Shown here: positions 1-10,000 of the stretch, in pieces | How positions within the stretch are numbered: position 1 is the first letter of the stretch | Layout of the letters: every line of letters starts with the position of its first letter | Position numbers and translations under genes: made by a program | The notes under the pieces: generated by a model | The model's input: the letters and a program-made list of their open reading frames with translations, nothing else | Told to the model about the DNA's origin: nothing | The model's database searches: none | DNA from: Wolbachia endosymbiont of Ctenocephalides felis wCfeT | GTDB taxonomy: Bacteria > Pseudomonadota > Alphaproteobacteria > Rickettsiales > Anaplasmataceae | Assembly: GCF_012277295.1 (NCBI RefSeq) | Contig: NZ_CP051156.1 | Coordinates: forward strand, 1,116,001 to 1,180,000 | Length of the DNA stretch: 64,000 nt | Reading direction: 5' to 3'

Positions 1-225
1 AGGAAGCTTGCTGATAAACGTATATTCCCAGCTATTGACATTACAAAATCTGGAACAAGAAAAGAAGAGTTGCTAATTGATAAAGCTATACTAAATAAAA
101 TATGGGTGCTACGTAGGATACTTAATACTATGGGATCTGTTGAAGCGATGGAATTCTTGCGTGATAAATTGCTTTTAACAAAGAGTAATGCAGACTTTTT
201 CAATTCTATGAATGATGCAAAGTAA
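1..225 (+). CDS. rho: Transcription termination factor Rho, C-terminal end (partial)
   Basis: The window opens inside a reading frame whose last 74 residues match the C-terminal part of Rho, the hexameric RNA helicase that ends transcription at unstructured C-rich RNA. Seen: the typical run [19 protein letters not shown], then the WVLRR and [10 protein letters not shown] segments, and a TAA stop at 223-225. Only the end of the ATPase domain is present, so Walker motifs and the RNA-binding domain lie outside the window. No sign of decay is visible. Confidence 0.93.
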   Translation, partial: RKLADKRIFPAIDITKSGTRKEELLIDKAILNKIWVLRRILNTMGSVEAMEFLRDKLLLTKSNADFFNSMNDAK

Positions 226-659
226 ACGACATTAGACTTCTTTCAAAACCTATTTATGATGAGAAAATTCTAGGAGAAGAGAAGATGAGCACCATAGAAT
301 AACTTGAGCGTATTTGAGGAGCGCAAGCAATCTTTGACGCCGAAATTGCCATCAGAAATTGAGTTTAGAAAAAAGTCTATTGTTTTAACTCTGAAAGTAA
401 AACTGTAAGGTGTATTTGTATCCGTTCAGGGCAGCGGTAAAAAGTAAATAGATAAGGAATGCTAAAAAAGTACACTAGAGTGGCTGTGAGGTGATATGTA
501 TATTCATCAAAAGGTCGATTACTCAAGAAAATGGAGCCGCTTCTAGTAAAAAAAAATCACAATTACAAAAGATAGAACCATGACACCAGAGAGAATTTTA
601 AAGATTTTAGAAGAAATATAACATGAGATTCAACATAATTGTAAAGGTCAAGTAATTTG
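226..659. other. Gene-free stretch with IS66-like remnant
   Basis: No intact gene is visible between rho and the ankyrin-like gene. From about 419 to 505 the sequence resembles the upstream end of the IS66-family element found four times in this window (IS end, the GGAATGCTAAAAA block, the GTGGCTGTGAGGT block), then jumps to a piece resembling the element's interior (TCATCAAAAGGTCGATT). It looks like an old copy with an internal deletion. The rest is AT-rich with scattered stops. Confidence 0.6.
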
Positions 660-688
660 TTGACAAAAGTTTTAAAAATTTATATAAT
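660..688 (+). promoter_or_regulatory. Sigma70-type promoter before the ankyrin-like gene
   Basis: TTGACA at 660-665 and TATAAT at 683-688 with a 17-base spacer match the full consensus. The expected start of transcription lies near 695, about 35 bases upstream of the ATG at 730. Confidence 0.7.
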
Positions 689-729
689 AATTATATAATT
701 ATTAAAAACTATGATGCTTAAATGTTTAA

Positions 730-1715
730 ATGAGAGGCAAAACAATCTTTACTCTAATAAAGAACGTAAAAAACTTATCTGATCTTAATGCTGCATTAAA
801 AGATGTTACTGCCGAAGATCTAAAAACAGTGCTTCTTGCAGAAGATGAAAGTGGTAAAACACTATTGCACATGCTCTTTGATAGTACTACAGCTGTAGAT
901 TATGATATTGTTAAGTGTATAATAGAAAAATTAGAGAAATTTGAAAAAGAATTAGAGAAATTTGAAGCTTTAAAGGATATACTTACCGCAAAGGATAGCG
1001 GTGAAAAAATGCCTCTTGATTATTTAGTGAGTAACCAAAGCCTTGCTGGATCTAATCTTGGTTTAGTTCATTTTGTGCTAGGAAAAACTAAAAAATGTTG
1101 TGATAAAGATAATCAAAATGTGAAAAAAGCTGAAGAAGAAATTGGAAAAATGGATTCAAAAGAAGTTAAGAAGATATTAGCAAATGGAGAAGGGTTGTGC
1201 TCACAATTGCGAAAAGCAATACAATGCGGAATAGACATTTCACCAATACTAAATGGTCAATCTAAAGAGAATATAAATAAAGCTCTTGCTGCTCAATACT
1301 GTTGGAACAATACACTATTACACAGTGCTGTTAGACATAGTGAAAAGAATGGGAATAATGTTGCTATACTACTTAATATAGCTAAAAAACTTCAGATTAC
1401 TAAAGGTGTTCTTTCTAAACAAATGCGCTGGGAAGAAAAAGGAGTGGATGCCAATCGTCATAGTGAAGCAGATAATAATTTTCTTCATATGTCACCACTA
1501 GCTCTTGCTATTTACGAAGAAAATGAAGATGCTATTAGAGCAATTGAGAGTATAGATAAAGTTACCGCTTATACCGCATTAGCACAAGATATTAAGGATC
1601 ATTCCTCCTCTACACATGAGAAAAAGGAGGAATTTCGCAACAAAGTTTCACGGTTCACTGGACTGCGGTCTGATGTTTCTGGTATTGGAGTTGTGCGGAA
1701 CAGTCTTAAATCTAC
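730..1715 (+). pseudogene. Ankyrin-like protein, 3' end lost at an IS66 insertion
   Basis: The frame starts at ATG 730 behind a consensus promoter and runs 328 native codons before it enters IS copy A. The last seven residues of the open frame (YPFRGMA) are encoded by the IS end, which also supplies the stop at 1740. Seen: ankyrin-like helices such as GKTLLHMLFD (about residue 43), NTLLHSAVRH (about 195) and FLHMSPLALAI (about 252), plus a charged coiled-coil-like stretch near residues 60-85. There is no clear Shine-Dalgarno site. The original C-terminus is not next to the other side of the IS, where thyX lies, so it has been deleted or moved. Function unknown; Wolbachia ankyrin proteins are often proposed host-interaction factors (inference). 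Confidence 0.65.
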
Positions 1716-3176
1716 GTATCCATTCAGGGGTATGGCTTAAGAAGCAATAGCCAGTAGGTTTTGAAAAGGATTTAACTTCTTTTGCCTCCAAGTCAAGTAC
1801 AATGAAATTATCCTCTCAAGAAACATATTTCCCCGTTTCGATTGTGTAAAATATGAAACTTTTCGGTAAACAACGTAATGCCGAATCTGTCGCTCAGCAT
1901 AGTTGTTTGTCAGTGGAATATTTTCTGGATCGTCCAAAAATTTCCACATCATCAGATCCGATTTCATGATATTTTTTGCTACTCGAGACGCTCCAATTGC
2001 CTCGGGTAAATTTGATATATTCTTTAAGTAATATCTCGTTCGCTTGCGTAATTTTCTTGCTCTTCTTATGAACCTTAATGTGTCTATTTCATCCTTTAAC
2101 AGAGCTTTTTTCAATGCAAATAATTCAGTAGCAACATTCCTTAAATAATACCCCAAAACTTTCACTTCGCTATTCCAACTATGAGACAACCTTTCAAAAT
2201 CTCTTGCTAAATGTGCCCAACAGACCTGCCTTTTCTTGCTGGAAAAGTAGTTGTAAGCTGCATATCTGTCGGTCACTACTAGGTTGTTATTCTTTCCAAA
2301 TTTACTATTTTCCAGGACTTTCATCCCTCTTGACTCTGTCAATTTGATCACACTTCCTATTTTGCTCGCAAACATCCAGCACCAGCCCTGTTTACCTTTG
2401 TTGTAATGGCTAGTTTCATCGATATGTAAAATTTTGCTCTTGCTTACCTCTTCCTCAATTTGCTCATATGCTTCTTGGCATTTTTCTGCCACTCTAGCCT
2501 CGCTATTTGATACACTACCGACGCTGATATCCAGGTTGAAAATGTCCTTTATAATATTTGCCACTTCTTTTTTCGAATTCTTGTAAAATCCACTTAATGC
2601 TGTAATTACTGACTTAACTCTTGGACCAAATGTGTCCGCAGTTACTCCTTCTTGTAGCTTGCTACTTTTTCTTTTTCCACATCTTTTGCAACGTCCATGC
2701 TCTAGTTGATATTCAACTACATACGGCTTGATTTCCGGCAAATCGACCTTTTGATGAGTATACGGATCTTTTGATACCGCAATTTCTCCTCCGCACTCAC
2801 ACGTATTGGGCAGTTCTATTTTTACCATCTCATCTGCCTCCATTTTAGGGCGGTAACTGCCTTTATGTCCAACCTGTGCTCCTACTTTCCTGTCACTTTT
2901 TGGCTTATTTTCCCTCATCTTATATAATTCTTTGGAGCTTGGTATAGATGAATTTTTTGAATTTAAGCCAAGCCTTTCTTTTAACTCAGCGTTTTCGATC
3001 CTTAGCGCTTTATTTTCTGCTTTAAGCTCTTCTATTTTTGTTTCTAACTTTTCTATAGTCTGCTTAAACTTTCGCAAAATTCTAAAAGATCAACCATATT
3101 ACCTCACAGCCACTCTAGTTTACCTTTTTAGCATTCCTTGTCTACTCTTTATTTTACCGCCCGGCTGAATGGATAC
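1716..3176 (-). mobile_element. IS66-family insertion sequence, copy A
   Basis: A 1461-base element bounded by GTATCCATTCAG and its inverse, carrying one transposase gene on the minus strand. Three more copies of identical length lie at 39575-41035, 44120-45580 and 47628-49088. The flanking 8-mers (AAATCTAC left, GCTTAAAA right) do not match, so no target-site duplication of the length expected for IS66 elements is seen. The ankyrin-like gene is cut on the left and thyX lies on the right. Confidence 0.9.
1737..3077 (-). CDS. IS66-family transposase (copy A)
   Basis: A 446-residue single-gene transposase of the ISBst12-like type, in which TnpC-like protein occurs without tnpA/tnpB. Seen: N-terminal coiled coil (residues 5-37), a Cys cluster (93, 95, 130, 133) resembling the IS66 zinc finger, and the DDE residues D220 (HIDETSH), D270 (VTDRYAAY) and E395 (NNYAERQIR). 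The start used is TTG at 3077; an ATG preceded by GAGGT lies 20 bases upstream in another frame. It differs from copies B and D at residue 159 (T for A). The sequence looks intact, so it may be functional. Confidence 0.9.
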   Translation of the reverse strand: MRKFKQTIEKLETKIEELKAENKALRIENAELKERLGLNSKNSSIPSSKELYKMRENKPKSDRKVGAQVGHKGSYRPKMEADEMVKIELPNTCECGGEIAVSKDPYTHQKVDLPEIKPYVVEYQLEHGRCKRCGKRKSSKLQEGVTADTFGPRVKSVITALSGFYKNSKKEVANIIKDIFNLDISVGSVSNSEARVAEKCQEAYEQIEEEVSKSKILHIDETSHYNKGKQGWCWMFASKIGSVIKLTESRGMKVLENSKFGKNNNLVVTDRYAAYNYFSSKKRQVCWAHLARDFERLSHSWNSEVKVLGYYLRNVATELFALKKALLKDEIDTLRFIRRARKLRKRTRYYLKNISNLPEAIGASRVAKNIMKSDLMMWKFLDDPENIPLTNNYAERQIRHYVVYRKVSYFTQSKRGNMFLERIISLYLTWRQKKLNPFQNLLAIAS

Positions 3177-3198
3177 GCTTAAAACTTCTTTTGAAATC

Positions 3199-3236
3199 AA
3201 TTTATTTAAGAGAATTGGCTTTCTCTTAAATAAATT
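3199..3236 (-). terminator. Perfect hairpin overlapping the thyX stop codon
   Basis: Bases 3199-3214 and 3221-3236 form a perfect 16-base inverted repeat around a 6-base loop. It covers the last two bases of the stop codon of thyX (3235-3237) on the minus strand. No strong U-tract follows, so it could be a terminator or only an mRNA 3'-end stabiliser. Confidence 0.55.
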
Positions 3237-4101
3237 ATCTTCCAGTCTTCTTAAGTGTACACATCATCTCATCCCATTCTCTTTTACCAATATTACTTTC
3301 TTCTCTAGTAACATTTTCTCCATCAATCAATTTACGAATAATTTCCAAACCTGTTCTTGAAATACTGACTGACCCTAAACAATATTCAACAAAAGCATTG
3401 TAAGCTAGAGGAACCCACTTTTTAACTATATCCAACATAACTTCCGCATAAACTCTAATTTCGTATTGAGCGTGTTTGTCAGCTCTAAGTTTTAAGAAAT
3501 GGAGGAGATTGTGCAAATCTATTTTCCAGTAAAATTGTGTATAGTAATTAAGTGTTAGATTAGTTCGAGCAATCTCTCTTGCAAGCCCTTGTTCAATAAA
3601 CTTTTCATAATGAGAATAGACTAAATTAGAATCTTTCGTTAAAGAATCTATTATTTCCTGCGAAATGTGTGTATCAAAAGCTTCACCACTACCTTGTTTA
3701 TTATTATCAGACTGCTTTGCAACTTGCTCTGGCTTTGGTATGTAAAATTCATGATCAAGAATTGAATACCTTGCTGAATACTCATTTACATTTGCTGTCC
3801 TATGCCTTATCCATTGTCTTGCAACAAAAATTGGAAGTTTCACGTGAAACTTAATCTCACACATTTCAAAAGGAGTTGTATGATGATGCCTCATTAGATA
3901 CTTGATAAGAGCTTTATCTTGACTTACCTGTTTTATTCCTATGCCATAAGAAACACGAGCAGCTTGAACTATGCTATTATCAGAACCCATGTAATCTATT
4001 ACTCGAATAAATCCATGATCTAGCACTTTATGTTCTTCATATAAAAGATCATCTATCTCCTTTACTGTAACACGTTTAGTTGTGTAATATTCATTATCCA
4101 T
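3235..4101 (-). CDS. thyX: Flavin-dependent thymidylate synthase ThyX
   Basis: ThyX converts dUMP to dTMP using FAD, NADPH and methylenetetrahydrofolate. The ThyX signature is visible at residues 99-113 ([15 protein letters not shown], fitting RHRxxSxNExSxRYS except Ala where the first Ser usually stands). Length 288 residues is slightly long because of a Gln/Asn/Ser-rich insert near residues 125-140. The start ATG at 4101 has a GAGGA site upstream. It follows murA by 9 bases, so the two are probably co-transcribed. The 3' end carries a hairpin and lies 58 bases from IS copy A. Confidence 0.95.
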   Translation of the reverse strand: MDNEYYTTKRVTVKEIDDLLYEEHKVLDHGFIRVIDYMGSDNSIVQAARVSYGIGIKQVSQDKALIKYLMRHHHTTPFEMCEIKFHVKLPIFVARQWIRHRTANVNEYSARYSILDHEFYIPKPEQVAKQSDNNKQGSGEAFDTHISQEIIDSLTKDSNLVYSHYEKFIEQGLAREIARTNLTLNYYTQFYWKIDLHNLLHFLKLRADKHAQYEIRVYAEVMLDIVKKWVPLAYNAFVEYCLGSVSISRTGLEIIRKLIDGENVTREESNIGKREWDEMMCTLKKTGR

Positions 4102-4110
4102 AAAATATCC

Positions 4111-5379
4111 TCAAGACAAAATAGCTCCACACGAGTTAAGTTTTTCAAGCATTGCTTCATATCCTCTACACAAATGATGTGCGTTATTTATTATAGTCTC
4201 TCCACCGGCTACCAAAGAAGCAATAATTAAAGCCGCTGTTGATCTGAGGTCAGTAGCATACAAATTAGCATGAGACAAGCTTTTTACTCCACTGATAGTA
4301 GCTATATTTTCTTCTATACTTATTCTAGCTCCTAGCTTTTTTAGCTCAGTTACATGTGTAAATCTACTTTCAAAGATATTTTCTTCAATAACAGATACCC
4401 CATCGGCAATGGACATTGCAGACATTAGCTGAGGTTGCATATCACTGGGGAAGTTAGGATATGGATTTGTTGCAACTTGTATGGGCTTTATCGAGCAATT
4501 CCTCCTTGAAATGACAAGGCTACTATTACGTGACTCAACGCTAGCATCCATATACTGCAATTCATTTGCAATACATCCTATATCGGACAAATTTATTCCT
4601 TCCAATTCTAACTTACCATCCGTAACTATAGCAGCAAGTGCATATGTACCAGCTTCTATACGATCAGGTATGATTGTGTGACAACATCCACTTAATACTT
4701 CGACTCCTGTTATTGTTATCCTTGTATCTTCAATTTCAATCTTGGCACCCATCTTCTTTAAAAACCTTACTAAATCAAGAACTTCAGGTTCTATTGCAGA
4801 ATTTTCTATTATTGTCACCCCATCAGCTAGCGTTGCTGCCATTATTATATTTTCTGTTGCACCAACACTTACTTTTTCAAATATTATTTTTTTTCCCTTT
4901 AATTTTCCCTTTGCTGCTGCGGTTATATTATTACCATCGATTTCAATTTCAGCCCCCATTGTTTCTAATGCGCTAACGTGTGCATCAATAGGACGTTTAC
5001 CTATATTACACCCTCCAGGAAGTGTTGTTTTCACTTTGCCGAATCTGCTTAGCATTGGACCCAGCATTACAAGAGAAGCTCGCAATTTACTTACAACCTC
5101 AAATGACATCACGTGATTACTAACAGAACTGCAATCGATTTCTAAAATATGATTTGCCTTGTAGTTTTTATTATATACAAAGTTTACCTTTGCCCCAAGA
5201 TCTTCAAGCAACTTAGACATTAGATGCACATCAATCAAGTCAGGTGCATTATATAAAGTTACAGGAGAATTACTTAACAAACTTGCCGCCATTATAGGTA
5301 AAACAGCATTTTTTGAGCCATTAATCTGAATTCTTCCAATAAGCGGATTATGATTGCACTTGACTAATATTTTATGCAT
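4111..5379 (-). CDS. murA: UDP-N-acetylglucosamine 1-carboxyvinyltransferase MurA
   Basis: MurA transfers enolpyruvate from PEP to UDP-GlcNAc, the first committed step of peptidoglycan precursor synthesis. It is 422 residues, the usual length. Seen: substrate-binding K23/N24 in the NGSKNAVLP motif, the catalytic Cys124 in PGGCNIGKRP (equivalent to E. coli C115), PDRIEAGTY, the FPSDMQPQ loop and a C-terminal RGYEAM motif. Wolbachia lacks a full wall but is known to keep lipid II synthesis; murD at the end of the window fits. Confidence 0.96.
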   Translation of the reverse strand: MHKILVKCNHNPLIGRIQINGSKNAVLPIMAASLLSNSPVTLYNAPDLIDVHLMSKLLEDLGAKVNFVYNKNYKANHILEIDCSSVSNHVMSFEVVSKLRASLVMLGPMLSRFGKVKTTLPGGCNIGKRPIDAHVSALETMGAEIEIDGNNITAAAKGKLKGKKIIFEKVSVGATENIIMAATLADGVTIIENSAIEPEVLDLVRFLKKMGAKIEIEDTRITITGVEVLSGCCHTIIPDRIEAGTYALAAIVTDGKLELEGINLSDIGCIANELQYMDASVESRNSSLVISRRNCSIKPIQVATNPYPNFPSDMQPQLMSAMSIADGVSVIEENIFESRFTHVTELKKLGARISIEENIATISGVKSLSHANLYATDLRSTAALIIASLVAGGETIINNAHHLCRGYEAMLEKLNSCGAILS

Positions 5380-5488
5380 TTAACTTAAGTGGAGTCTTGT
5401 TAAGCAAGTATAATAAACTAGCGATCAAAAGCAAAATATTTAAAGTATAAAATTCCTATCTCACTTTTTATACGCTGAGCAGTATAGT

Positions 5489-6247
5489 TTAATGATCTAG
5501 TATATATTCCTGTGTTAAAGGAGACCGAGCATTGTTAAATATTTCTTCAGTACTTCCAGATTCAATAATTTTGCCACTATGAAAAAAAACTACACTATCA
5601 GATAACTTTCTCGCCTGTTTCATTGAATGAGTTACCATAATTATAGTAAATCTTGATTTTAACTCTTGTATAAGATTTTCAATTGCACTGGTTGCCACCG
5701 GATCAAGGGCAGAGCATGGCTCATCTATCAACAAAATGGTAGGTTTTATTGCTATTGCACGAGCAATACATAACCGCTGTTGTTGGCCACCTGACAAATC
5801 CAGTGCACTGTCTTGCAACCTATCCTTCAGCTCTTCCAATAAACCGACCTTTGTTAAGCTATTTTCGACTATTTCCCTTAATTTTTGTTTATCTTTTGCC
5901 ATGCCATGAAGCTTTGGCCCATAAGCAACATTATCATATATAGACTTTGGAAAAGGATTTGGTTTTTGAAATACCATACCAACCTTTGCTCTTAGCAGCA
6001 CCACATCCATATTGCGCGAGTATATATTACCCAGTCCATCAACATCCAATTCACCAGTAGTTTTGCACCCATGCACGTAGTCGTTCATACGATTAAAGCA
6101 GCGCAAAAGTGTTGATTTACCGCACCCAGATGGCCCGATGAAAGTATTAATCTTTCTCTTGTAAATATCTAAATCTATATCAAACAAAACTTGCTTAGAG
6201 CCATACCAAAGATTCAAATTTTTCACAGAAGCATGTATTTCATTCAT
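5489..6247 (-). CDS. pstB: Phosphate ABC transporter ATP-binding protein PstB
   Basis: ATPase subunit of the Pst high-affinity phosphate importer, on the inner face of the membrane. 252 residues. Seen: Walker A GPSGCGKST (38-46), Q-loop FQKPNPF (93-99, PstB-typical), signature LSGGQQQR (151-158), Walker B ILLIDEP (171-177) and the switch-region His in VTHSMKQA. The start codon overlaps the stop of dapB in an ATGA arrangement, so the two are translationally coupled. The other pst genes are not in the window. Confidence 0.95.
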   Translation of the reverse strand: MNEIHASVKNLNLWYGSKQVLFDIDLDIYKRKINTFIGPSGCGKSTLLRCFNRMNDYVHGCKTTGELDVDGLGNIYSRNMDVVLLRAKVGMVFQKPNPFPKSIYDNVAYGPKLHGMAKDKQKLREIVENSLTKVGLLEELKDRLQDSALDLSGGQQQRLCIARAIAIKPTILLIDEPCSALDPVATSAIENLIQELKSRFTIIMVTHSMKQARKLSDSVVFFHSGKIIESGSTEEIFNNARSPLTQEYILDH

Positions 6248-7032
6248 ATCACATCCTGCATCGAATAGAGCCCCGGAACTTCTCTTTTATTTTCATATAA
6301 CCATATCGCTGCTTGAACAGCCCCTCTTGCAAATGCTTTACGATCTATTGCCTTGTGATTTAACTCTACCCGCTCATCAGAATTAATAAACATCACACTA
6401 TGATCTCCTATTACTCCACCCCCACGAGATACTGCAAAGCCTATTTTTCCTTTTTGTCTAATATTATGATCCAAATACTGATTAACTTGAAAATCCACCT
6501 TTAAAGTACTAGCAATGGTTTTACCAAGCTCTAAAGCTGTCCCAGATGGTGAGTCCTTTTTTAAACTGTGATGCATTTCCCAAATTTCAACATCATATTC
6601 ATTTCCTAAAAGTTCAGCAGCTTTTTTTACTAATTTTAGTAATATATTAACTCCAACGCTCATATTTGCTGACCACAAGATCGGAGCTTTAGCAGCATAT
6701 TCACTTAAATTGATATCATCTATTCCAGTTGTACCACTGACCAGAGGTTTTTTTAATTTCATGGCTGTCTTAAGGCAGTCTAACACACATTCTCTGGTTG
6801 TAAAATCTATTATAACGTCAGATAATTTACATATCTCATAAATAGAGCTCGTAACCTTAACCCCTACATTAGAATTATGACCTACAATCAACCCAATGTC
6901 AGAACCTATATACTGGCTGCTTGAACGTGTAACAGCACCTACAATTTCCGTTTTTGTATTCCCAATCAATTCAGCAAGTGTTGCTTTACCCATTCTACCT
7001 AAGCAACCCACTACTCCAACTTTGATCTTCAT
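6244..7032 (-). CDS. dapB: 4-hydroxy-tetrahydrodipicolinate reductase DapB
   Basis: DapB makes tetrahydrodipicolinate in the lysine/meso-diaminopimelate pathway with NAD(P)H. 262 residues. Seen: N-terminal Rossmann motif GVVGCLGRMGKA, SGTTGI, and the catalytic EMHHSLKKDSPSGTA segment with His-His and Lys. It lies 58 bases downstream of ileS and overlaps pstB by four bases, giving a probable ileS-dapB-pstB transcription unit. Confidence 0.95.
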   Translation of the reverse strand: MKIKVGVVGCLGRMGKATLAELIGNTKTEIVGAVTRSSSQYIGSDIGLIVGHNSNVGVKVTSSIYEICKLSDVIIDFTTRECVLDCLKTAMKLKKPLVSGTTGIDDINLSEYAAKAPILWSANMSVGVNILLKLVKKAAELLGNEYDVEIWEMHHSLKKDSPSGTALELGKTIASTLKVDFQVNQYLDHNIRQKGKIGFAVSRGGGVIGDHSVMFINSDERVELNHKAIDRKAFARGAVQAAIWLYENKREVPGLYSMQDVI

Positions 7033-7090
7033 AAATTTCTTTTGTTAGATCTTTTATCTGCTGATTCTCCTCTCAAATTCTGGTGAAAAT

Positions 7091-10000
7091 TCACGCTACT
7101 CTACTTACACATATAGAAACATCTTCATAATCACTGGAATAGTCACTATTTTCTCCAGCGTGCATATCTGCTCCAATTTCAAGCGATAAAGTCTGCTCTT
7201 TCATGTATTCGCTCCATTTATTTATTGCTTCCTTAATCTTTTCATCTTCTGTTTTCACAATCACTTTAATACGGTCAGATATATGAAAATCTGCTTGTTT
7301 TCTGGTCTCTTGAATAAGCCTGACAATGTCCCGTGCAAGCCCTTCTAAAATTAACTCATCATTCAAAGCAGTATTGAGTATTACAATTCCTCTGTTATTA
7401 TCAAATACAGAAGAAAACTCGCTATTCGCTTTTAACAACAGATCATACTCATTTTTTTCTATAATGTAGTTCTCTGATTCATCTCCCACAAGTATCAAAT
7501 TTTTTATCACTCCTGAAGGCTTTGAAGTATTTGTCTCAGAGATGGTGTCATTCCAGTGCGTGACACTGGAATCCATCTTGCGTTCACCCTTGCCATGCCG
7601 ACGTAGGGTTTCAGGTTTATTTGCAGGCAAAGCCTGCTGGATCCCAGTGTCACGCACTGGGATGACATCGGAGTGAGTTTCTTCAATTTGCCTCCATTTT
7701 CCCTGCTTAACATATTGAATTAAACCTTTGATCTTGTTTGGAATTCTTTTTCCAAGCTGAGAAAAATTTAATTTTAACTCCAGTGAAGCAACTTCCTTCA
7801 ATTCGCTAACTACTTTTAATTCTTTTACGTTAACTTCGTCTTTTATCATTTCTTGATATTCACCCTCAAGAAAATCACAAGAAGACTTATGATAAATCGT
7901 CATGCTGCTCAGCGGCTGCCTGATACGTATATTGTAAGTATTTCTAATAGACAGAGCAGAATTGCATATTTCTCTTATCAAATCCATTTTTGTAGTAAGC
8001 TCGCCATCAAACTCTTCCAATTGTGGAAAGTCTGCCAGATGAACTGAAGCTTCTTGATACTTCAGCCCCTGCCATATAGCCTCTGTTATGATTGGTAGTA
8101 AAGGAGCAGCAGCTCTTAGGATATGGTAAAAAACTGTATACAACACGTTATAAGCATCAGTTTTATCTTTATCAAGTTCTTCTTTCCAAAAACGTTCACG
8201 ACTGCGGCGAATATACCAGTTATTCAGCACTTCAAAAAAATCCACCAGAACTTTACAAGCCTCTTGCGAATTATAGTTATTCATGGATGTATGAATTTTT
8301 TGCACAGCTTCAGAACACTTAGCTATCATATAGCGATCAATAGTGCTCTTATAATCCTTACAAACCTCAGCTTTTATTCCATCTGCATTTGCGTACATAG
8401 TAAAAAAGTGATAGCTATTCCAAATAGGCTTTATCACATTTCTGAGTACATCTCGTATTGAATTTCCTTCTTTATCAAGCAACAGGTTACCACCACAAAC
8501 AATAGAGCCAGAGAGCATGAGAAAACGCAATGCATCAGAACCATATTGATCAAAAACTTCCATGGGATCTGCATAATTGTTCAGGCGTTTTGATAGCTTT
8601 TGTCCTTTTACATCCAAAACAACACCATGGCATATGCAATTTTTAAACGGCTCACTATCAAAAAGAGCTGTAGACAATACAAATAACGTATAAAACCACC
8701 CTCTGGTTTGTGCTATATATTCAGTGATAAAGTCTGCGGGAAAATTGTTCTCGAACCACTCATTATTTTCAAACGGGTAATGAACTTGTGCAAATGGCAT
8801 CGAACCGGACTCAAACCAGCAATCAAACACATCAGGCACACGACGCATAGTTGATTTTCCAGTTGGGTCATCAGGATTAGGTCTTGTTAAAGTGTCGATA
8901 AATGGCCTATGTAAATCTTCTACTTTAATATTAAAGTCTTTTTCCAGCTCTTCTATTGAACCATATACATCAACTCTTGGATATCTTGTATCATCTGACT
9001 TCCACACAGGTATTGGCGTACCCCAGAAACGATTACGTGAAATTGACCAATCATGCGCACCTTCAAGCCATTTTCCAAACTGACCATCCCTGATATGACC
9101 TGGGATCCAATTAACTTTTTTATTGAGATCCATCATCCTATCTTTGAATTTTGTCACAGCAACGTACCAAGAAGGCATAGTACGGTAGATTAAAGGAGTA
9201 TCAGTACGCCAACAGTGTGGATAATTGTGAATATATTGTTCAGTTTTAAACCAACTTCCCTGCTCTTTTAGCTTCTTTATTATCGTATCATTTGTATCAA
9301 AAACGTGAATGCCTGCAAAATCTGCAACTTCAGCAGTAAATCTACCACCGTTATCGATTGGACAAATAGCTGGAATATCATAGCCTTGGCAGAGGTTAAA
9401 ATCCTCTTCACCAAACCCAGGAGCGGTGTGCACAATACCAGTTCCATCTTCTTCCGTTACATAGTCAGCAATAAGCACACGAAATGCATTTTTCGTACCT
9501 TTAAAATAATCAAACAGTGGCTTGTAAGAAAGTCCCGCAAGATCATCTGCAGTAAGTTCAATATTGCATTCTTCATACTGAATCTTATTTTGTTTACAAT
9601 GACTAACGAATTTTTCTAGATAACTTTCAGCGAAGATATAGATTTCACTATTTTCTGTCATTTCAGCACCATCTATTGTAATTCCAGCGCGTGACGCTGG
9701 AATCCATGTACTTTCTTCCTGGATCCCAGTGTCAAGCACTGGGATGACAGAGGATTTTGTAAAAGACTTATTACTTACTGACACTGCGCAATATTTAATA
9801 TCTCTCCCTATCGCCAAAACCAGATTACTAGGTAATGTCCAAGGAGTTGTAGTCCAGGCAAGTAATTTACATTTTTGATCTTTAAACTGCTTTGGCTTTT
9901 CCAGAAGCTCAAATGCAACTGTTACCGCCTTACTAGTCTTTTCTCTATAAGCGTTATCCAGCCTCGTTTCAAAGTTGGATAAAGGAGTCTCACATGCCCA

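Noticed and set aside
2932..3168. 78-codon frame (MELGIDEFFEFKPSLSF...) opposite the IS66 transposase, repeated in all four copies
   Set aside because: It is antisense to the transposase coiled coil, with composition expected from the shadow of Glu/Lys-rich DNA, and recurs only because the IS recurs.
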